In this document: positions 29,862 to 40,538 of the stretch, in pieces
Position numbering within the stretch: the stretch's first letter is position 1
Layout of the letters: the number at the start of each line of letters is the position of its first letter
Assembly (NCBI GenBank): GCA_965262255.1
Contig: OZ253505.1
Coordinates: 744,001 to 808,000, forward strand
Length of the DNA: 64,000 bases
Origin: JANQQC01 sp965262255
Lineage (GTDB): Bacteria > Pseudomonadota > Alphaproteobacteria > Caulobacterales > Hyphomonadaceae
Direction: 5' to 3'
The notes under the pieces: generated by a model
Database searches by the model: none
Told to the model about the DNA's origin: nothing
Seen by the model: only the letters and a program-made list of their open reading frames with translations
Translations under genes and position numbers: made by a program

Positions 29862-29973
29862 AGACTCTATCCATGCTTTACATTCGAGTAAGGTTTAAAA
29901 GTTAAATCCGACTACTAAGGTGATATAATCGACTTTAGCAATCTGGCTCAATTAATCTATAAGAAACAATCCG

Positions 29974-31785
29974 ATGTTTCAAGATTTTTCTGTAAAAGGC
30001 GGCCCGTCAGTTGGGCGTTCTAATCTCCCCAAACTGCGCTCTGTAATGGCTCAGATGGGTATACACGTACTATACGTCCCGCACGACGACGAGTTCCAAA
30101 ACGAGTATCTTCCGGATGCCAATGAGCGTTTGGCCTGGGCGACCGGTTTTACCGGGTCAGCAGGTTGTGCTTTTGTTTATCTTGAGCGAGCGGTGCTACT
30201 TGTTGACGGTCGATATACGATTCAGGCACAAAGTCAAACTGACCCGAACCTAGTCGAAGTAACCGATTTACCGACAATTGGGCCTTTTGAATGGCTATCC
30301 AAACAAGATTTGAATGAAGTCAAAATTGGCTATTGTCCTTCTCTTTTAAGTCCTACAGATGTCAACAAGCTTAACAATATTTGCCAAGTAAAGAACGCCC
30401 ACTCAATAGAACTAGACGTGAATCCAGTTGACGAGGCATGGGTAGATAGGCCCGAACTGCCTACTGAGAAAGTGTATCCACATCCCGAAAAGTACTCCGG
30501 CGAGTCGACAGCTAGCAAAGTCCGCCGAGTAACGACAGAACTAAAGTCGCGTCAGGTTGAAGCAACTGTTCTAACTGCTCCTGCATCCGTAGCTTGGTTA
30601 TTCAATATCCGTGGCGGCGATGTTCGGCATTCACCGTTACCGCTTGCTCAAGCCATTCTTTATGCTAACGGTAGGTCAGAGTTGCTCCTTGACCCGGTCA
30701 AAGTTGACCAAAGCCTAATCGACCATTTAGGTGATGAAGTACGAATCTTTGCGCCTAATCAATTGGAATCGAGATTAGGCGAGTTATCAGATAAATCCGT
30801 AAGCCTTGATCCAAACATTACCTCTGCTTGGTATTTCGATAAACTTGCAAACTTGGGGGTCGAAATTTTCCCCGCCTCGGATCCAGTCATTATTCTAAGA
30901 GCTCAAAAAAACAGGACTGAAATTCAAGGAACGACAATAGCTCATGAACGAGACAGTATCGCTCTAACTCGGTTTCTCAAATGGTTAAGCGAAGACGGCC
31001 AAAGTGGAGAAGTTACTGAAATCGATGCCGCTAAGAAGCTTGAACGACTTCGCCGAGAGCGAACGGAGCTAAAAGATCTGTCCTTTGAGACTATCTCAGG
31101 GGCAGGGCCAAATTCGGCTCTCCCACATTATAGGGTTAATACAGAAACCAACCGAAAGTTAGAGAGAGGGACTTTATATTTGGTTGACTCGGGCGGACAG
31201 TACTTAGATGGCACAACCGACGTTACTCGGACTGTTCCAATTGGCACTCCCTCAGAAACTATGCGTCGCCATTATACATTAGTACTTAAAGCGCACATCG
31301 CCCTTGCCACAGCCCGATTTCCATTAGGAACAACTGGAACACATTTAGATACCGTTGCCAGGCTTCCATTATGGAAGGCTGGATTAGATTTTGATCACGG
31401 AACAGGCCACGGTGTTGGAGTCTATCTCGGCGTACATGAAGGACCACAAAGAATTGCAAAAACTTGGTACCCTAGCCCACTTCTTCCAGGGATGATCGTA
31501 TCAAATGAACCCGGATACTATGAGCCCGGCTCCTACGGTATACGTATTGAAAACCTTCAATACGTGGTCGATGCTTCGGAAATAGAGGGCGGCACAACTC
31601 CTATGCTCGGTTTTCAGAATTTAACTTGGGCCCCGTTATCTCGCGAGTTGATAGATACTTCTATTTTGACAGAAGATGAACTCATGTGGGTCAACGATTA
31701 TCATACCGAAACTCTTTTTCGCATAAAAAACCTGCTTAATGACAGTGATGCCTTATGGTTGGAGTCTTCCTGCAAACCACTCTAA
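29974..31785 (+). CDS. Aminopeptidase P family protein (M24, long form)
   Basis: A 603-residue Xaa-Pro aminopeptidase, the three-domain form also seen in eukaryotic cytosolic aminopeptidase P: two creatinase-like N-terminal domains and a C-terminal pita-bread metallopeptidase. Metal ligands are visible in LVDSGGQYLDGTTDVTRT (two Asp), HGTGHGVGVYLGVHEGP (His), NEPGYYEPGSYGIRIENL (two Glu). It removes N-terminal residues preceding proline. It diverges from the J-domain gene across 112 bases and converges on the broken methyltransferase. Confidence 0.95.
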   Translation: MFQDFSVKGGPSVGRSNLPKLRSVMAQMGIHVLYVPHDDEFQNEYLPDANERLAWATGFTGSAGCAFVYLERAVLLVDGRYTIQAQSQTDPNLVEVTDLPTIGPFEWLSKQDLNEVKIGYCPSLLSPTDVNKLNNICQVKNAHSIELDVNPVDEAWVDRPELPTEKVYPHPEKYSGESTASKVRRVTTELKSRQVEATVLTAPASVAWLFNIRGGDVRHSPLPLAQAILYANGRSELLLDPVKVDQSLIDHLGDEVRIFAPNQLESRLGELSDKSVSLDPNITSAWYFDKLANLGVEIFPASDPVIILRAQKNRTEIQGTTIAHERDSIALTRFLKWLSEDGQSGEVTEIDAAKKLERLRRERTELKDLSFETISGAGPNSALPHYRVNTETNRKLERGTLYLVDSGGQYLDGTTDVTRTVPIGTPSETMRRHYTLVLKAHIALATARFPLGTTGTHLDTVARLPLWKAGLDFDHGTGHGVGVYLGVHEGPQRIAKTWYPSPLLPGMIVSNEPGYYEPGSYGIRIENLQYVVDASEIEGGTTPMLGFQNLTWAPLSRELIDTSILTEDELMWVNDYHTETLFRIKNLLNDSDALWLESSCKPL

Positions 31786-31841
31786 ATCCTTTCGGATATT
31801 TCTTCTTAGATTCTCCTAATTTCCGTCCCAACAACTCACAT

Positions 31842-33169
31842 TTATCTTTGCAAATTTTTTATTCTCTCAAACTCTGCCTCCCATTCGATATGACTGGTTT
31901 TTTTATAACGCGAGTATTCGAAATTGGGAAAATTGATAATATTCTCACCACAAATTAATGATCTTACGTGTCTTCCGACTGCAAATCCTAAACTTATTGG
32001 TACAGCGTTACCTACTTGTTTGTACTGCTGAACCAAATTTCCTGCTAATTGAAAGTTGTCAGGAAACTCTTGAATCCTTTTGTACTCTTGAATTGAAAGC
32101 GGACGATTTTGTTCAGGATGAGCTAAGTCTGTTGCGGGCATCGCAGGATGAGTCACTAAAGTTGGAGATGGCTTGTCCCAAGACAATCGACGATAGAATC
32201 CGGTTTTTCCTCCGCCAGAATAATATGATTTTCCCATTGCTTCCTTTTGATATTCCTCAGGAAGGTCTCGCCAGTTCTGGCCCTCTCCAAGCATTCGATA
32301 GAACTTCAATCGTTTTTCTGGAAACTTTAAATGAGTATGATGTTTGATATCTTCTATAGCTTTTCGAAGGGTATTCCATTTTGATAACCCGTAACTCCCG
32401 TCCCGAGAGTTTGTAGGTTGTAGAAAAGGAGGTTCCGATCCATCACGAGCGCATACAATAATCACCCGTTCTCGGACTTGCGGAGTTCCGAAATTTGCAG
32501 AGTTATAAAGATTAAACGAATATCCGTATCCAAATGACCTCAATCTACCAAGAATAAAATTTAATGCACCGCCTCTTAGCCCATCATCACTCAAAGGTGG
32601 ATAATTGTGACCGCGTTGATTCATTGGTCTATGTCTCATTGGCGAGGACAATAATCCTCTCACATTCTCGATTACAATGAATTTGGGAGATAACGCGAAC
32701 GATAAATTCAAGAAATTCAGAAAGACATTGCCTCGTTTGTCTTCTAGAGCAGTTGCCGATCAAGTTGAACCTATGTTTTTGCACGGATATTTATGAAAAT
32801 TCCACAGATAATTTCTGAAATGGGTGTCAACTTGTTAGGTTTTTGCTCTAATCCTTTTCGAGCTCCAGCCGTACTGAACGACTGACATGGTGGTCCACCA
32901 ACAACTAAATCAATTTCACGATCTTTTGTTAGTCCTGCCGCAGTTCTAACGTCTTGCGCAGAGTATTCACAAATGTCACCGATCAATGCAATATTCGGTT
33001 TGTTTAGCTTTATGGTTTGACTGCAGTACTTATCTTTTTCGCAACACAGTTTTATTTCGAAACCGGCTTTTTCGATTCCTAGATCAAATCCCATTGCACC
33101 TGAGAAAAAACTTAAAGCGATTAATTTAGGGTTCCGAACTGAATCGGAAGATGCATATCGATTTTTCAC
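31842..33169 (-). pseudogene. C5 cytosine DNA methyltransferase, split by a 100-bp insertion
   Basis: The N-terminal part has the SAM motif SFFSGAMGFDLG and the catalytic motif GGPPCQSFSTAG, then goes wrong after ARKGLE. The C-terminal part resumes EDKRGN and has IENVRGLLS (motif VI), PQVRERV (motif VIII) and QVGNAVPISLG (motif X). Removing 104 bases (the 100-bp element plus one TAGA) joins the parts in frame as KGLEDKRGN and gives a 407-residue enzyme of normal size. The true start is the GTG at 33169, preceded by a perfect AAAGGAGGT at ideal spacing. The insert adds an in-frame stop and a frameshift, so the enzyme is dead. No cognate restriction gene is adjacent. Confidence 0.92.
32747..32846. 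mobile_element. 100-bp MITE-like insertion in the C5 methyltransferase gene
   Basis: The insertion interrupts the gene between 4-bp copies of TCTA (32743-32746 and 32847-32850). Its ends form imperfect inverted repeats of about 26 bases that share AGAGCA, CC and CAAGTTGA blocks in the same order. It carries no gene. It is unlike the 149-bp MITE found elsewhere in this window. I see only this one copy here. Confidence 0.75.
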
Positions 33170-33295
33170 GATTACCTCCTTTAATTTTTTTGAACTACAA
33201 ATCTCTCCCGTCAACAGGAAATATAGTTCGTTAAGTGACTATATGTATCAAATTTTTAGCGATATGTGTACTCTAGCTAAAAAATATTGTACTGG

Positions 33296-35428
33296 TTAAA
33301 ATAAGCTGAGTTTTTCTCTATCACCTATCCTCTTTAGCCAATCCTCTTCAGTTAGCGTCTCGATTCCCAGCTCCTGTGCTTTTTTCATCTTAGAACCCGC
33401 ACTTGCACCCGCGACCAGAATATCTGTTTTCTTTGACACCGATCCTGAAACTTTTGCTCCTAAAGATGTCGCTCGTGCTTTTGCTTCATCACGTGTCATT
33501 AGCTCCAGAGTTCCGGTGAAAACTATAACTTTCCCTGCAATTGGAGTATCTAAAGATACTGGTTCGGCATCGACTATCGCGACTTCATTTAACAAGGCCT
33601 CCATCATGGACTTATTGTGGGTTTCTAATGCAAAAGCTGTCAAGTATCTACAAGCGGTCGATCCAACCCCATCGATTGCCATTAACTCAAGAAAATCATC
33701 ACTTTCTTCGCCGCCTTCAGCAGCCCTTACGACAGTTCCCCAGAAAGCATCCCAACTTAGAAAATTCTGAGCAAACAAACCTGCCAAAGTTTCCCCAACG
33801 TGTCGGATGCCGAGTCCAATTAGAAAACGCACAAATGACGGATTACGCCGAGAGTCTATTGACTTATAAAGATTGCTAGCGGATAGTTTTCCGAATCCCT
33901 CCCATTCTTCAAGAGGTTGCAGGTTAAGTGATTTGATTCGCTCTTCTAATCTAAAAATATCCTGTGGCCCTCGCAGAATCGATTTTTCGAAAAACAATTC
34001 TACCTGTTTTGCACCTAATCCCTCTATATCCAAGGCACTTCGGGAAACAAAATGTTTGAGACGTTCCACGGCTTGGGCCGGGCAAATTAATCCACCTGTG
34101 CAACGCCGCGCCGCTTCACTTTCTCCTTTATCGTCTTTCTCACGAACCGCTACCGATCCACATTCCGGACACACCGACGGCATTTCGAACGCTTCCCCGC
34201 GATCCGCTCTGTCACCATCGACAGCCCTTAGAATCTGTGGAATTACGTCTCCTGCCCTCTGAACAATTACAATGTCTCCGACTCGAACGTTCTTACGTGC
34301 TATTTCCGTTTCATTATGTAATGTTGCATTCGACACCACGACACCGCCGACAGTTACTGGTTTCAATCTTGCCACAGGCGTTAATGTCCCTGTTCGCCCG
34401 ACTTGAATATCGATCGCCTCTAAAAGAGTTTGAGCCTTTTCAGACGGAAATTTATGAGCAACCGCCCAGCGCGGTGCGCGGCTTACAAAACCTAAGCGAT
34501 CCTGCAGATCTAATCGATCGACTTTGTAGACGATACCGTCTATGTCGTAGCCCAGATTTGCACGATCGACTTCGATACTGCTATAAACTTTTATTAATTC
34601 TTCGACAGTCTCGACAGCTACAAATCGATCATTTACCGGAAACCCCCATTCTTTGAAACTCGTAACCATTTCTGATTGTGAAGCTGCAAAACTTGTCGAT
34701 ATCTGACCCGCACTGTACGCAAAAAACCTTAATCGCCGATCTGCTGTAATTTTACTATCGAGTTGGCGCAACCCACCTGCTGCCGCATTCCTTGGATTAG
34801 CAAAAATTTTTCTACCTGCTTCTTCTTCTCGCCTATTAAGTGCCAAGAAATCCTCACGGCTCATATAAATTTCGCCGCGAACATCGATTAGATTGGGCCA
34901 ATTTTTACCCCTCAGTTTCTTGGGAATCTCGGTAACTGTCATAGCATTCACGGTAACATCTTCACCGATCTGGCCATCTCCTCGAGTAGCAGCTCGAACC
35001 AGTTCTCCATCTTCGTAGGTCAAACTCAATGATAACCCGTCTATCTTTGGTTCAGCCGTAATAACTAATTTCTCTAGTTCATCTAGGCCGAGAAATTTTT
35101 TTATCCGTGTAACAAAATCTGCAACATCACCTTCTGAAAACGCGTTATCAAGAGACAACATAGGTACAGCGTGAGTTACCTTGGCAAATTTACCTGAAGG
35201 AGGTGTTCCGAGTCGATCGCTCGGACTATCTTTTCGTTTCAGATTAGGGAATTTTGCTTCAATTGCTCTGTTTCTAATTCGGATGGCATCGTACTCGGCA
35301 TCATCCATAACCGGAGTATCGTCGTCATAGTACGCTTTGTCAGCTCTAGCGATAAGAGCGTTCAGCCGAGACAGTTCAGAAACCGCCTCCAACTCACTGA
35401 GTGAATCAATTGAAATGTCTTCTGTCAT
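33296..35428 (-). CDS. ligA: NAD-dependent DNA ligase
   Basis: Seals nicks in replication and repair using NAD. 710 residues. Order of parts: Ia domain with YDDDTPVMDDAEYD, adenylation domain with AEPKIDGLSLSL (nucleophile K128), OB fold, four-cysteine zinc finger (CPECGSVAV...CTGGLICPAQ), helix-hairpin-helix repeats and a C-terminal BRCT domain (GKVIVFTGTLELMTRDEAKA). The start overlaps the recN stop by four bases (ATGA), so it is translationally coupled to recN, the usual alphaproteobacterial order. Confidence 0.98.
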   Translation of the reverse strand: MTEDISIDSLSELEAVSELSRLNALIARADKAYYDDDTPVMDDAEYDAIRIRNRAIEAKFPNLKRKDSPSDRLGTPPSGKFAKVTHAVPMLSLDNAFSEGDVADFVTRIKKFLGLDELEKLVITAEPKIDGLSLSLTYEDGELVRAATRGDGQIGEDVTVNAMTVTEIPKKLRGKNWPNLIDVRGEIYMSREDFLALNRREEEAGRKIFANPRNAAAGGLRQLDSKITADRRLRFFAYSAGQISTSFAASQSEMVTSFKEWGFPVNDRFVAVETVEELIKVYSSIEVDRANLGYDIDGIVYKVDRLDLQDRLGFVSRAPRWAVAHKFPSEKAQTLLEAIDIQVGRTGTLTPVARLKPVTVGGVVVSNATLHNETEIARKNVRVGDIVIVQRAGDVIPQILRAVDGDRADRGEAFEMPSVCPECGSVAVREKDDKGESEAARRCTGGLICPAQAVERLKHFVSRSALDIEGLGAKQVELFFEKSILRGPQDIFRLEERIKSLNLQPLEEWEGFGKLSASNLYKSIDSRRNPSFVRFLIGLGIRHVGETLAGLFAQNFLSWDAFWGTVVRAAEGGEESDDFLELMAIDGVGSTACRYLTAFALETHNKSMMEALLNEVAIVDAEPVSLDTPIAGKVIVFTGTLELMTRDEAKARATSLGAKVSGSVSKKTDILVAGASAGSKMKKAQELGIETLTEEDWLKRIGDREKLSLF

Positions 35429-37089
35429 AGATCCTCCAGTAATCGGTTCGCAGCCGCCCTTGCCTCATCAGTTACTTCGACACCGGAAAGCATCCGCGCT
35501 ATTTCTTCCTGTCGCTCCATCCCCTCAATATTCATTACCGATACGCCTCGATCTTTGGATTTAGTCGCCGACTTCGAAACCTTCCACTGCGATGCTCCCG
35601 CTGCTGCAACCTGCGGACTGTGGGTGATTGCGAGGACTTGCCGCGACTCTGCAAGACGTTTTAGTCGCATTCCAACTGCTGAAGCAACAGCACCACCAAC
35701 ACCCTGATCTGCCTCGTCAAACACCATAACTCCGACATCGTCTTTTTCTGCAAGAGCGCATTTGAGGGCAAGCGAGAATCGCGCCAATTCACCGCCAGAC
35801 GCTATTTTTCGGAGAGAACCAAATCCTGTATTCGGATTAGTTTCTACTTCAAACTCAACTTGTTCGAATCCATTTGGTCCGGGGTCTTCAAGCAAATCAA
35901 ATCTCACCCTAACTCGCACTCTCTCCAGTTTAAGAGGTCGTAGCTCAGATTCTATGGCTGTCTCGAGTTTCTTAGCTCCTTTTTTCCTTTCATCGCTTAA
36001 ATCTTTTGCCGAATTTTTCCACGCTGTTTGGGTTTCTACCTCGACCAGTTTCACTGAATCTAAATGCTCATCATTGGCCTCAGCCAGAGCAAGTTGACCG
36101 CGCATTGTCTCAGCTTGAGTTGAAAGCAAGTCTGGAGATATTTGGTGCTTACGCGCTAAAGTCCGCAATACATGAAGACGATCTTCAATAACCTCAAGCG
36201 CCGGAGAATCCTGCTCAATACTCGCTCCTAACTGCTGCAACGATGCAATCGCCTCTCTTACTTCAATTTCCGCCCTCTCAACCGCCTCTAAAGCCGATCG
36301 TGTTCCTTCTTCCCATAATGGTGCTACCTCATTAACAATCTTACTAGCCTTCCCAATGTTGTTCTCAACTTCTCGGGACTGCAACACATTTAGTGCCTGG
36401 GATATGCCGTTCAGCAGTTTATCGGATTGGGCAAGTACGCTCCTGCGTTTAGAGAGTTCTTCCACCTCATTCGGCTTGGGATCAATTTTTTCAAACTCCT
36501 TAACTGATTCTTCTAGCCATAATTTTGCTGACTTTGCTTCCTCAATCTGGCGCTCTAAGGACTCCCGATCCTTTCTGGCCTTGTCATAGGCCATCCAAGT
36601 GGCATGGCAAGTGCCTGCAATCGATTCACATTTGGAAAACTTATCAAGCAGAGTTCTATGGCTAGACTGACGCATAAGTTTTGTAGCGGCGTGTTGACCA
36701 TGAATTTCGACCAAGAGTTCTCCGATTTCAGTTAGTAAACTTGCGCTTGCGGCTTGATCGTTAATAAACGCACGTGCCGCTCCTTCTCGCTTCACCAAAC
36801 GTTTGAGTAACAAAGACTCTTTTCGATCAAAGTCAAAACCTCGCTCGTCAAGAATTTTCCATACCGGATGGTCAATTGAAAATTCAAATTGCGCTGTTAT
36901 TATTGCTTTCGATGATCCAGTCCGAACAAAACGTTTATCAGCAACACCGCCGAGAGTAAGACCTAGCGCATCGAGTATGATTGACTTTCCTGCCCCCGTT
37001 TCGCCAGTAAATGTACTTAAACCTGTACTGAACTCGAAATCCAATTTATGGATCAATACGAAATCGCGAATTCCTAATGCAGTAAGCAT
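35425..37089 (-). CDS. recN: DNA repair protein RecN
   Basis: An SMC-like ATPase for double-strand break repair, cytoplasmic. 554 residues. Walker A is GETGAGKSIILDALG near the N-terminus; long coiled-coil arms fill residues 150-390; the signature SGGELARFSLALKCAL and Walker B VMVFDEADQGVGG, then ITHSPQVAA, form the C-terminal half. ATG at 37089. It overlaps ligA by four bases and lies 74 bases downstream of bamD. Confidence 0.97.
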   Translation of the reverse strand: MLTALGIRDFVLIHKLDFEFSTGLSTFTGETGAGKSIILDALGLTLGGVADKRFVRTGSSKAIITAQFEFSIDHPVWKILDERGFDFDRKESLLLKRLVKREGAARAFINDQAASASLLTEIGELLVEIHGQHAATKLMRQSSHRTLLDKFSKCESIAGTCHATWMAYDKARKDRESLERQIEEAKSAKLWLEESVKEFEKIDPKPNEVEELSKRRSVLAQSDKLLNGISQALNVLQSREVENNIGKASKIVNEVAPLWEEGTRSALEAVERAEIEVREAIASLQQLGASIEQDSPALEVIEDRLHVLRTLARKHQISPDLLSTQAETMRGQLALAEANDEHLDSVKLVEVETQTAWKNSAKDLSDERKKGAKKLETAIESELRPLKLERVRVRVRFDLLEDPGPNGFEQVEFEVETNPNTGFGSLRKIASGGELARFSLALKCALAEKDDVGVMVFDEADQGVGGAVASAVGMRLKRLAESRQVLAITHSPQVAAAGASQWKVSKSATKSKDRGVSVMNIEGMERQEEIARMLSGVEVTDEARAAANRLLEDL

Positions 37090-37163
37090 AATTTTTTCGT
37101 TTTGGACTTATCATTTTATCTAAGTATATGCTTTAGGTTTGAACACATCAGTTACCAGAATCT

Positions 37164-37946
37164 TCATTTTTTTGCTTCCCGTTGAACGACACCCGTCTTG
37201 ACCAGCAACCCATAGGTGTCCTTGTACCAAACACTCTGTGGATAGTTGTAATAAAGCACAGACCCAGATTCCAATGCTTGTTGTTCTAATCCAATTGATA
37301 AGTATGCTTCTACCAATCGATGCAATGCTTCCGCGGCATGGGATGTAGTTTCATAGTTTTGAATTACGTTTCTGAATCGATTGATTGCAGGAAGATGTTG
37401 ATCTTTGCGCAGATACCAACGACCAATCGCCATTTCTTTCCCCGCAAGTTGATCATTCACCATATCAAGTTTGAGTTCCGCATCCCGAGCATAATCACTC
37501 TGCGGAAAGCGTCTTACAATTTCTTCCAAGGCCGACTTTGCTAGCTCAGTTGCTCGTTGCTCTCTTCCAATATCAACAATCTGCTCAAAATGACTAATGC
37601 CAACCAAGTAGTAGGCATAAGCAGCTCCATACGTCCCCGGATGCAAAGCAATATAGCGTTCTGATGTTTCTATGGCTTCCTCGTATGATCGTGTACGATA
37701 AGAAGCGAAAGCGGACATCAGCATCGCTCGCCTTGCCCATTCTGAATAGGGATGCTGACGATCAACTTCATTGAAAAGTAATACAGCCTCAGAGTAGTCG
37801 CGTTGATCTAATTCGGTCATTGCCGCACTGTAAAGAGCTTCTACGGGACGTTCTACGTATGCCGCCTCCCGAGATCGAGTAAAATTTTGACAAGCTCCTA
37901 AAACAAGGCCCGTCACGACTAGTAATAGGATAGATAGATGTTTCAT
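37164..37946 (-). CDS. bamD: Outer membrane assembly lipoprotein BamD
   Basis: Part of the BAM complex that inserts beta-barrel proteins, such as the autotransporter and TonB receptor of this window. The ATG at 37946 gives a lipoprotein signal peptide with the lipobox VLGAC, better than the TTG nine bases upstream. About 260 residues with TPR-like repeats (ALYSAAMTELDQRDYSEAVLLFNEVDRQHPYSEWARRA). It lies between lpxC and recN, the alphaproteobacterial order (formerly comL). Confidence 0.95.
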   Translation of the reverse strand: MKHLSILLLVVTGLVLGACQNFTRSREAAYVERPVEALYSAAMTELDQRDYSEAVLLFNEVDRQHPYSEWARRAMLMSAFASYRTRSYEEAIETSERYIALHPGTYGAAYAYYLVGISHFEQIVDIGREQRATELAKSALEEIVRRFPQSDYARDAELKLDMVNDQLAGKEMAIGRWYLRKDQHLPAINRFRNVIQNYETTSHAAEALHRLVEAYLSIGLEQQALESGSVLYYNYPQSVWYKDTYGLLVKTGVVQREAKK

Positions 37947-38157
37947 TATTAGCAAACACTCGAATTGGGTTAAACGAACTGTAATCCGCCACCATTCAAT
38001 GGAGTCCGTGGCTCGTTTGCGCGAGATTCATCACTATAAATTATAATGCTGGCGCAATTATGGCAATAGATGATTGCTAAAGTCGAAATTTCAAGATTTT
38101 ACAGATTGGTTTGGACAAAAAATCCAAAACCACCCAATGCACTTTTAAAGAATGCCG

Positions 38158-39078
38158 CTAAGCAGTTGCGGCAACGCGATAATCTTGATTTGGCCTCTGG
38201 TATTGTTCGGTCTCCAAACACCAAGCACTTTCATTTGCGATCAACTCTCGAACCAACTCAGCATTGAGAGCGTGACCGGGTTGAACGGCTTCATAGATGC
38301 CGACGATTGGCGCGCCTGCGAGAGCAAGATCGCCCACAGCATCCAATACTTTGTGACGTACAAACTCATCGTTTCCACGAAGTCCATCGGAATTCGCAAT
38401 ACCGTTTTCATCAATAACGACGGCATTATCCTCTGATGCTCCTCGAGCAAAGCCTTTCTCTTTCAATGCGTCCACGTCACTCGCAAATCCAAACGTTCGA
38501 GCGTAAGCTAGTTCTCTAATGAACGTTTCCGACGTTAACTGCACTTCCATTCTCTGAACACCAATGAAAGAATTTTCAAAATCGATTTCTGCTCTTATCG
38601 TCAGATGGTCATTCATGGACGGTATAAGCCTAACCCTACGTTGACCGTAACCAACAGCAACTTCTTCTAAAATTCGTATGCGTTGCCGACGGGCTTTCTG
38701 CTTTCTAATGCCAGCTGTTAGCAACATGGTACAAAAATCAGAGGAGGAACCGTCCATAATCGGAACCTCACCGCCATTTATTTCGACCAACATATTATCG
38801 ACACCCATCCCCATAGATGCCGCCAACAAATGTTCTACTACCGCGACTTCAACACCATCATTGTTTCGCAGTGTTGTTCCCAGCATAGTCTCGGAAACAT
38901 TATCTACGTGTGCAACTATCCGCGGATTTTTTCCCGCTACATCGGTTCGAAAGAACACGATCCCCGCGCCAATTCGGGCGGGTCGCAATGTAATTTTCGA
39001 CGGTAGTCCATTATGGACACCGACACCGTCGCAAGACACCGATTTGGAAATTGTAGTTTGGAACACGCCAGACCTCAA
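38158..39078 (-). CDS. lpxC: UDP-3-O-acyl-N-acetylglucosamine deacetylase
   Basis: The committed, zinc-dependent step of lipid A synthesis. 306 residues. Family motifs: FQTTISKSVSCDGVGVHNG at the start, VEHLLAASMGMGVDN with the zinc His, EVPIMDGSS, and HKVLDAVGDLALAG carrying the second zinc His and the Asp. No ATG precedes the conserved start; TTG at 39078 is the best placed start. Normally lpxC directly follows ftsZ in this class; here the IetAS-like pair is inserted between. Confidence 0.96.
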   Translation of the reverse strand: MRSGVFQTTISKSVSCDGVGVHNGLPSKITLRPARIGAGIVFFRTDVAGKNPRIVAHVDNVSETMLGTTLRNNDGVEVAVVEHLLAASMGMGVDNMLVEINGGEVPIMDGSSSDFCTMLLTAGIRKQKARRQRIRILEEVAVGYGQRRVRLIPSMNDHLTIRAEIDFENSFIGVQRMEVQLTSETFIRELAYARTFGFASDVDALKEKGFARGASEDNAVVIDENGIANSDGLRGNDEFVRHKVLDAVGDLALAGAPIVGIYEAVQPGHALNAELVRELIANESAWCLETEQYQRPNQDYRVAATA

Positions 39079-39425
39079 AGCAGAATATCGATTTCACCTG
39101 TTGCTTATGCCTGACTGCCGAAATATCATCAATACACGGATTGTTTCTTTTTGTTACAGACTTCATTCCTATTCAACTTACTTTTTCCTGAGCTACGAGG
39201 TTAATTATTGAAGAGGAGTATCTACTTTTTTGTAACACTCTCCGCTTAAAGTTGAAGTAAATGTTGCTTTCTTATCTGTTGATCTTTGCTGTCTTATAGA
39301 TTTTCGTCCATTCTTTACTTTTGTTTTTACATATTATTATTACTATTGGGCAATTTTGGTGTTGCATTGTGATATTTTTCTCCCATCTATGATATATTCT
39401 ATGTGGTTTAGAAGAATTGATCATC
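39079..39425. other. Divergent intergenic region lpxC-IetA
   Basis: About 350 very AT-rich bases between two divergent genes. Holds the promoters of lpxC and of the ATPase/subtilase pair; TATGAT and TATATT boxes near 39390-39400 could be -10 elements of the latter. No gene seen. Confidence 0.4.
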
Positions 39426-40538
39426 ATGACCGAAACTCTTTCAGATATTGAACTGGACTACGGACAATTAGCCCGTATCGCTCTCACTGGGCGGTCGCAA
39501 GATGTGCAAATGATGCTCCATCGGGCAATTCGCAAGTACAAGGGCAAAAGAGCCGAATTTGTGAAGCACTTAGTGACTCTACTTAGAGAAGCTCCTAACC
39601 AAGCATCTCCGCTTCGCAAATCCACTAGTCAAGTACTTCCGGTCGATATGGATTCTAGAATGCAGCTCCTACATGTTGAAGAATCACCGGTATTGAACCA
39701 CGAGCCGGTATTTTCAAGTGAGATTAAGGCAACACTTAACCAAATCGTACACGAGCGCAGAAATTTAAACTCGCTCTATCTTGCGGGTTTGGAGCCAACT
39801 AAGACCTTGATATTCACTGGACCTCCAGGAGTGGGGAAAACCATGTCAGCCCGGTGGTTAGCGTGTGAGCTAAAAAAACCTCTTGTGATTCTAAATTTGG
39901 CTCCGATTATGAGCAGTCTTTTGGGACGCACTGGCATTAACCTTCGGCACGTTTTGGATTTTGCAAAACAAACGGATTGCGTTCTTCTACTTGATGAACT
40001 TGACGCGATTGCTAAGCGTCGGGGCGACGACTCTGAGGTTGGCGAGCTAAAACGTTTGGTTACGGTTTTGATACAAGAAATCGATGATTGGCCATCGTCC
40101 GGTCTACTATTAGCTGCGACAAATCACAGCGAATTATTAGATCGAGCGATCTGGCGCAGGTTTGAAGAAAAAATCGAGTTTCCACTTCCAAATGTTCAGA
40201 ACGCAATACAGTTCACAAAGTTTCTACTTGGTGACGATACGATAGAGTCGATCACTTTAGGAAAAATTCTCGCGGAAGTTTACCAAGGCATTTCTTATAG
40301 CGACATCGAGAATTTAATTACAAAAGCGAAACGGAAGTCTGTACTTTATGGAGGCAATATTTGTGAGTACCTCCCCGATTCTATGAAAAATGACACGCTT
40401 CCCAAGCAAGCCAGAATCGAACTCGCAACGGAACTGGTGCGTTCTAAGCAGATGTCCCAACATGAAGCGCACAAATTGACTGGAGTTGCCCGCGACACCA
40501 TACGAAATCGCTTGAAAAATCGAGATTCACATGACTGA
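39426..40538 (+). CDS. ietA: AAA ATPase, IetA-like
   Basis: A 370-residue AAA+ ATPase from the ATG at 39426, which has AGAAG upstream; the frame also allows a TTG nine bases earlier. Walker A is GPPGVGKT, Walker B is VLLLDELDAIAKRRGD, and LLAATNHSELLDRAIWRRF carries sensor 1 and the arginine finger. The last 40 residues form a helix-turn-helix-like segment (MSQHEAHKLTGVARDTIRNRL). It overlaps the downstream subtilase gene by eight bases. Such ATPase/subtilase pairs are known as IetAS, described in Agrobacterium plasmid exclusion and later as anti-phage. The identification rests on gene pairing and domain type. Confidence 0.8.
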   Translation: MTETLSDIELDYGQLARIALTGRSQDVQMMLHRAIRKYKGKRAEFVKHLVTLLREAPNQASPLRKSTSQVLPVDMDSRMQLLHVEESPVLNHEPVFSSEIKATLNQIVHERRNLNSLYLAGLEPTKTLIFTGPPGVGKTMSARWLACELKKPLVILNLAPIMSSLLGRTGINLRHVLDFAKQTDCVLLLDELDAIAKRRGDDSEVGELKRLVTVLIQEIDDWPSSGLLLAATNHSELLDRAIWRRFEEKIEFPLPNVQNAIQFTKFLLGDDTIESITLGKILAEVYQGISYSDIENLITKAKRKSVLYGGNICEYLPDSMKNDTLPKQARIELATELVRSKQMSQHEAHKLTGVARDTIRNRLKNRDSHD

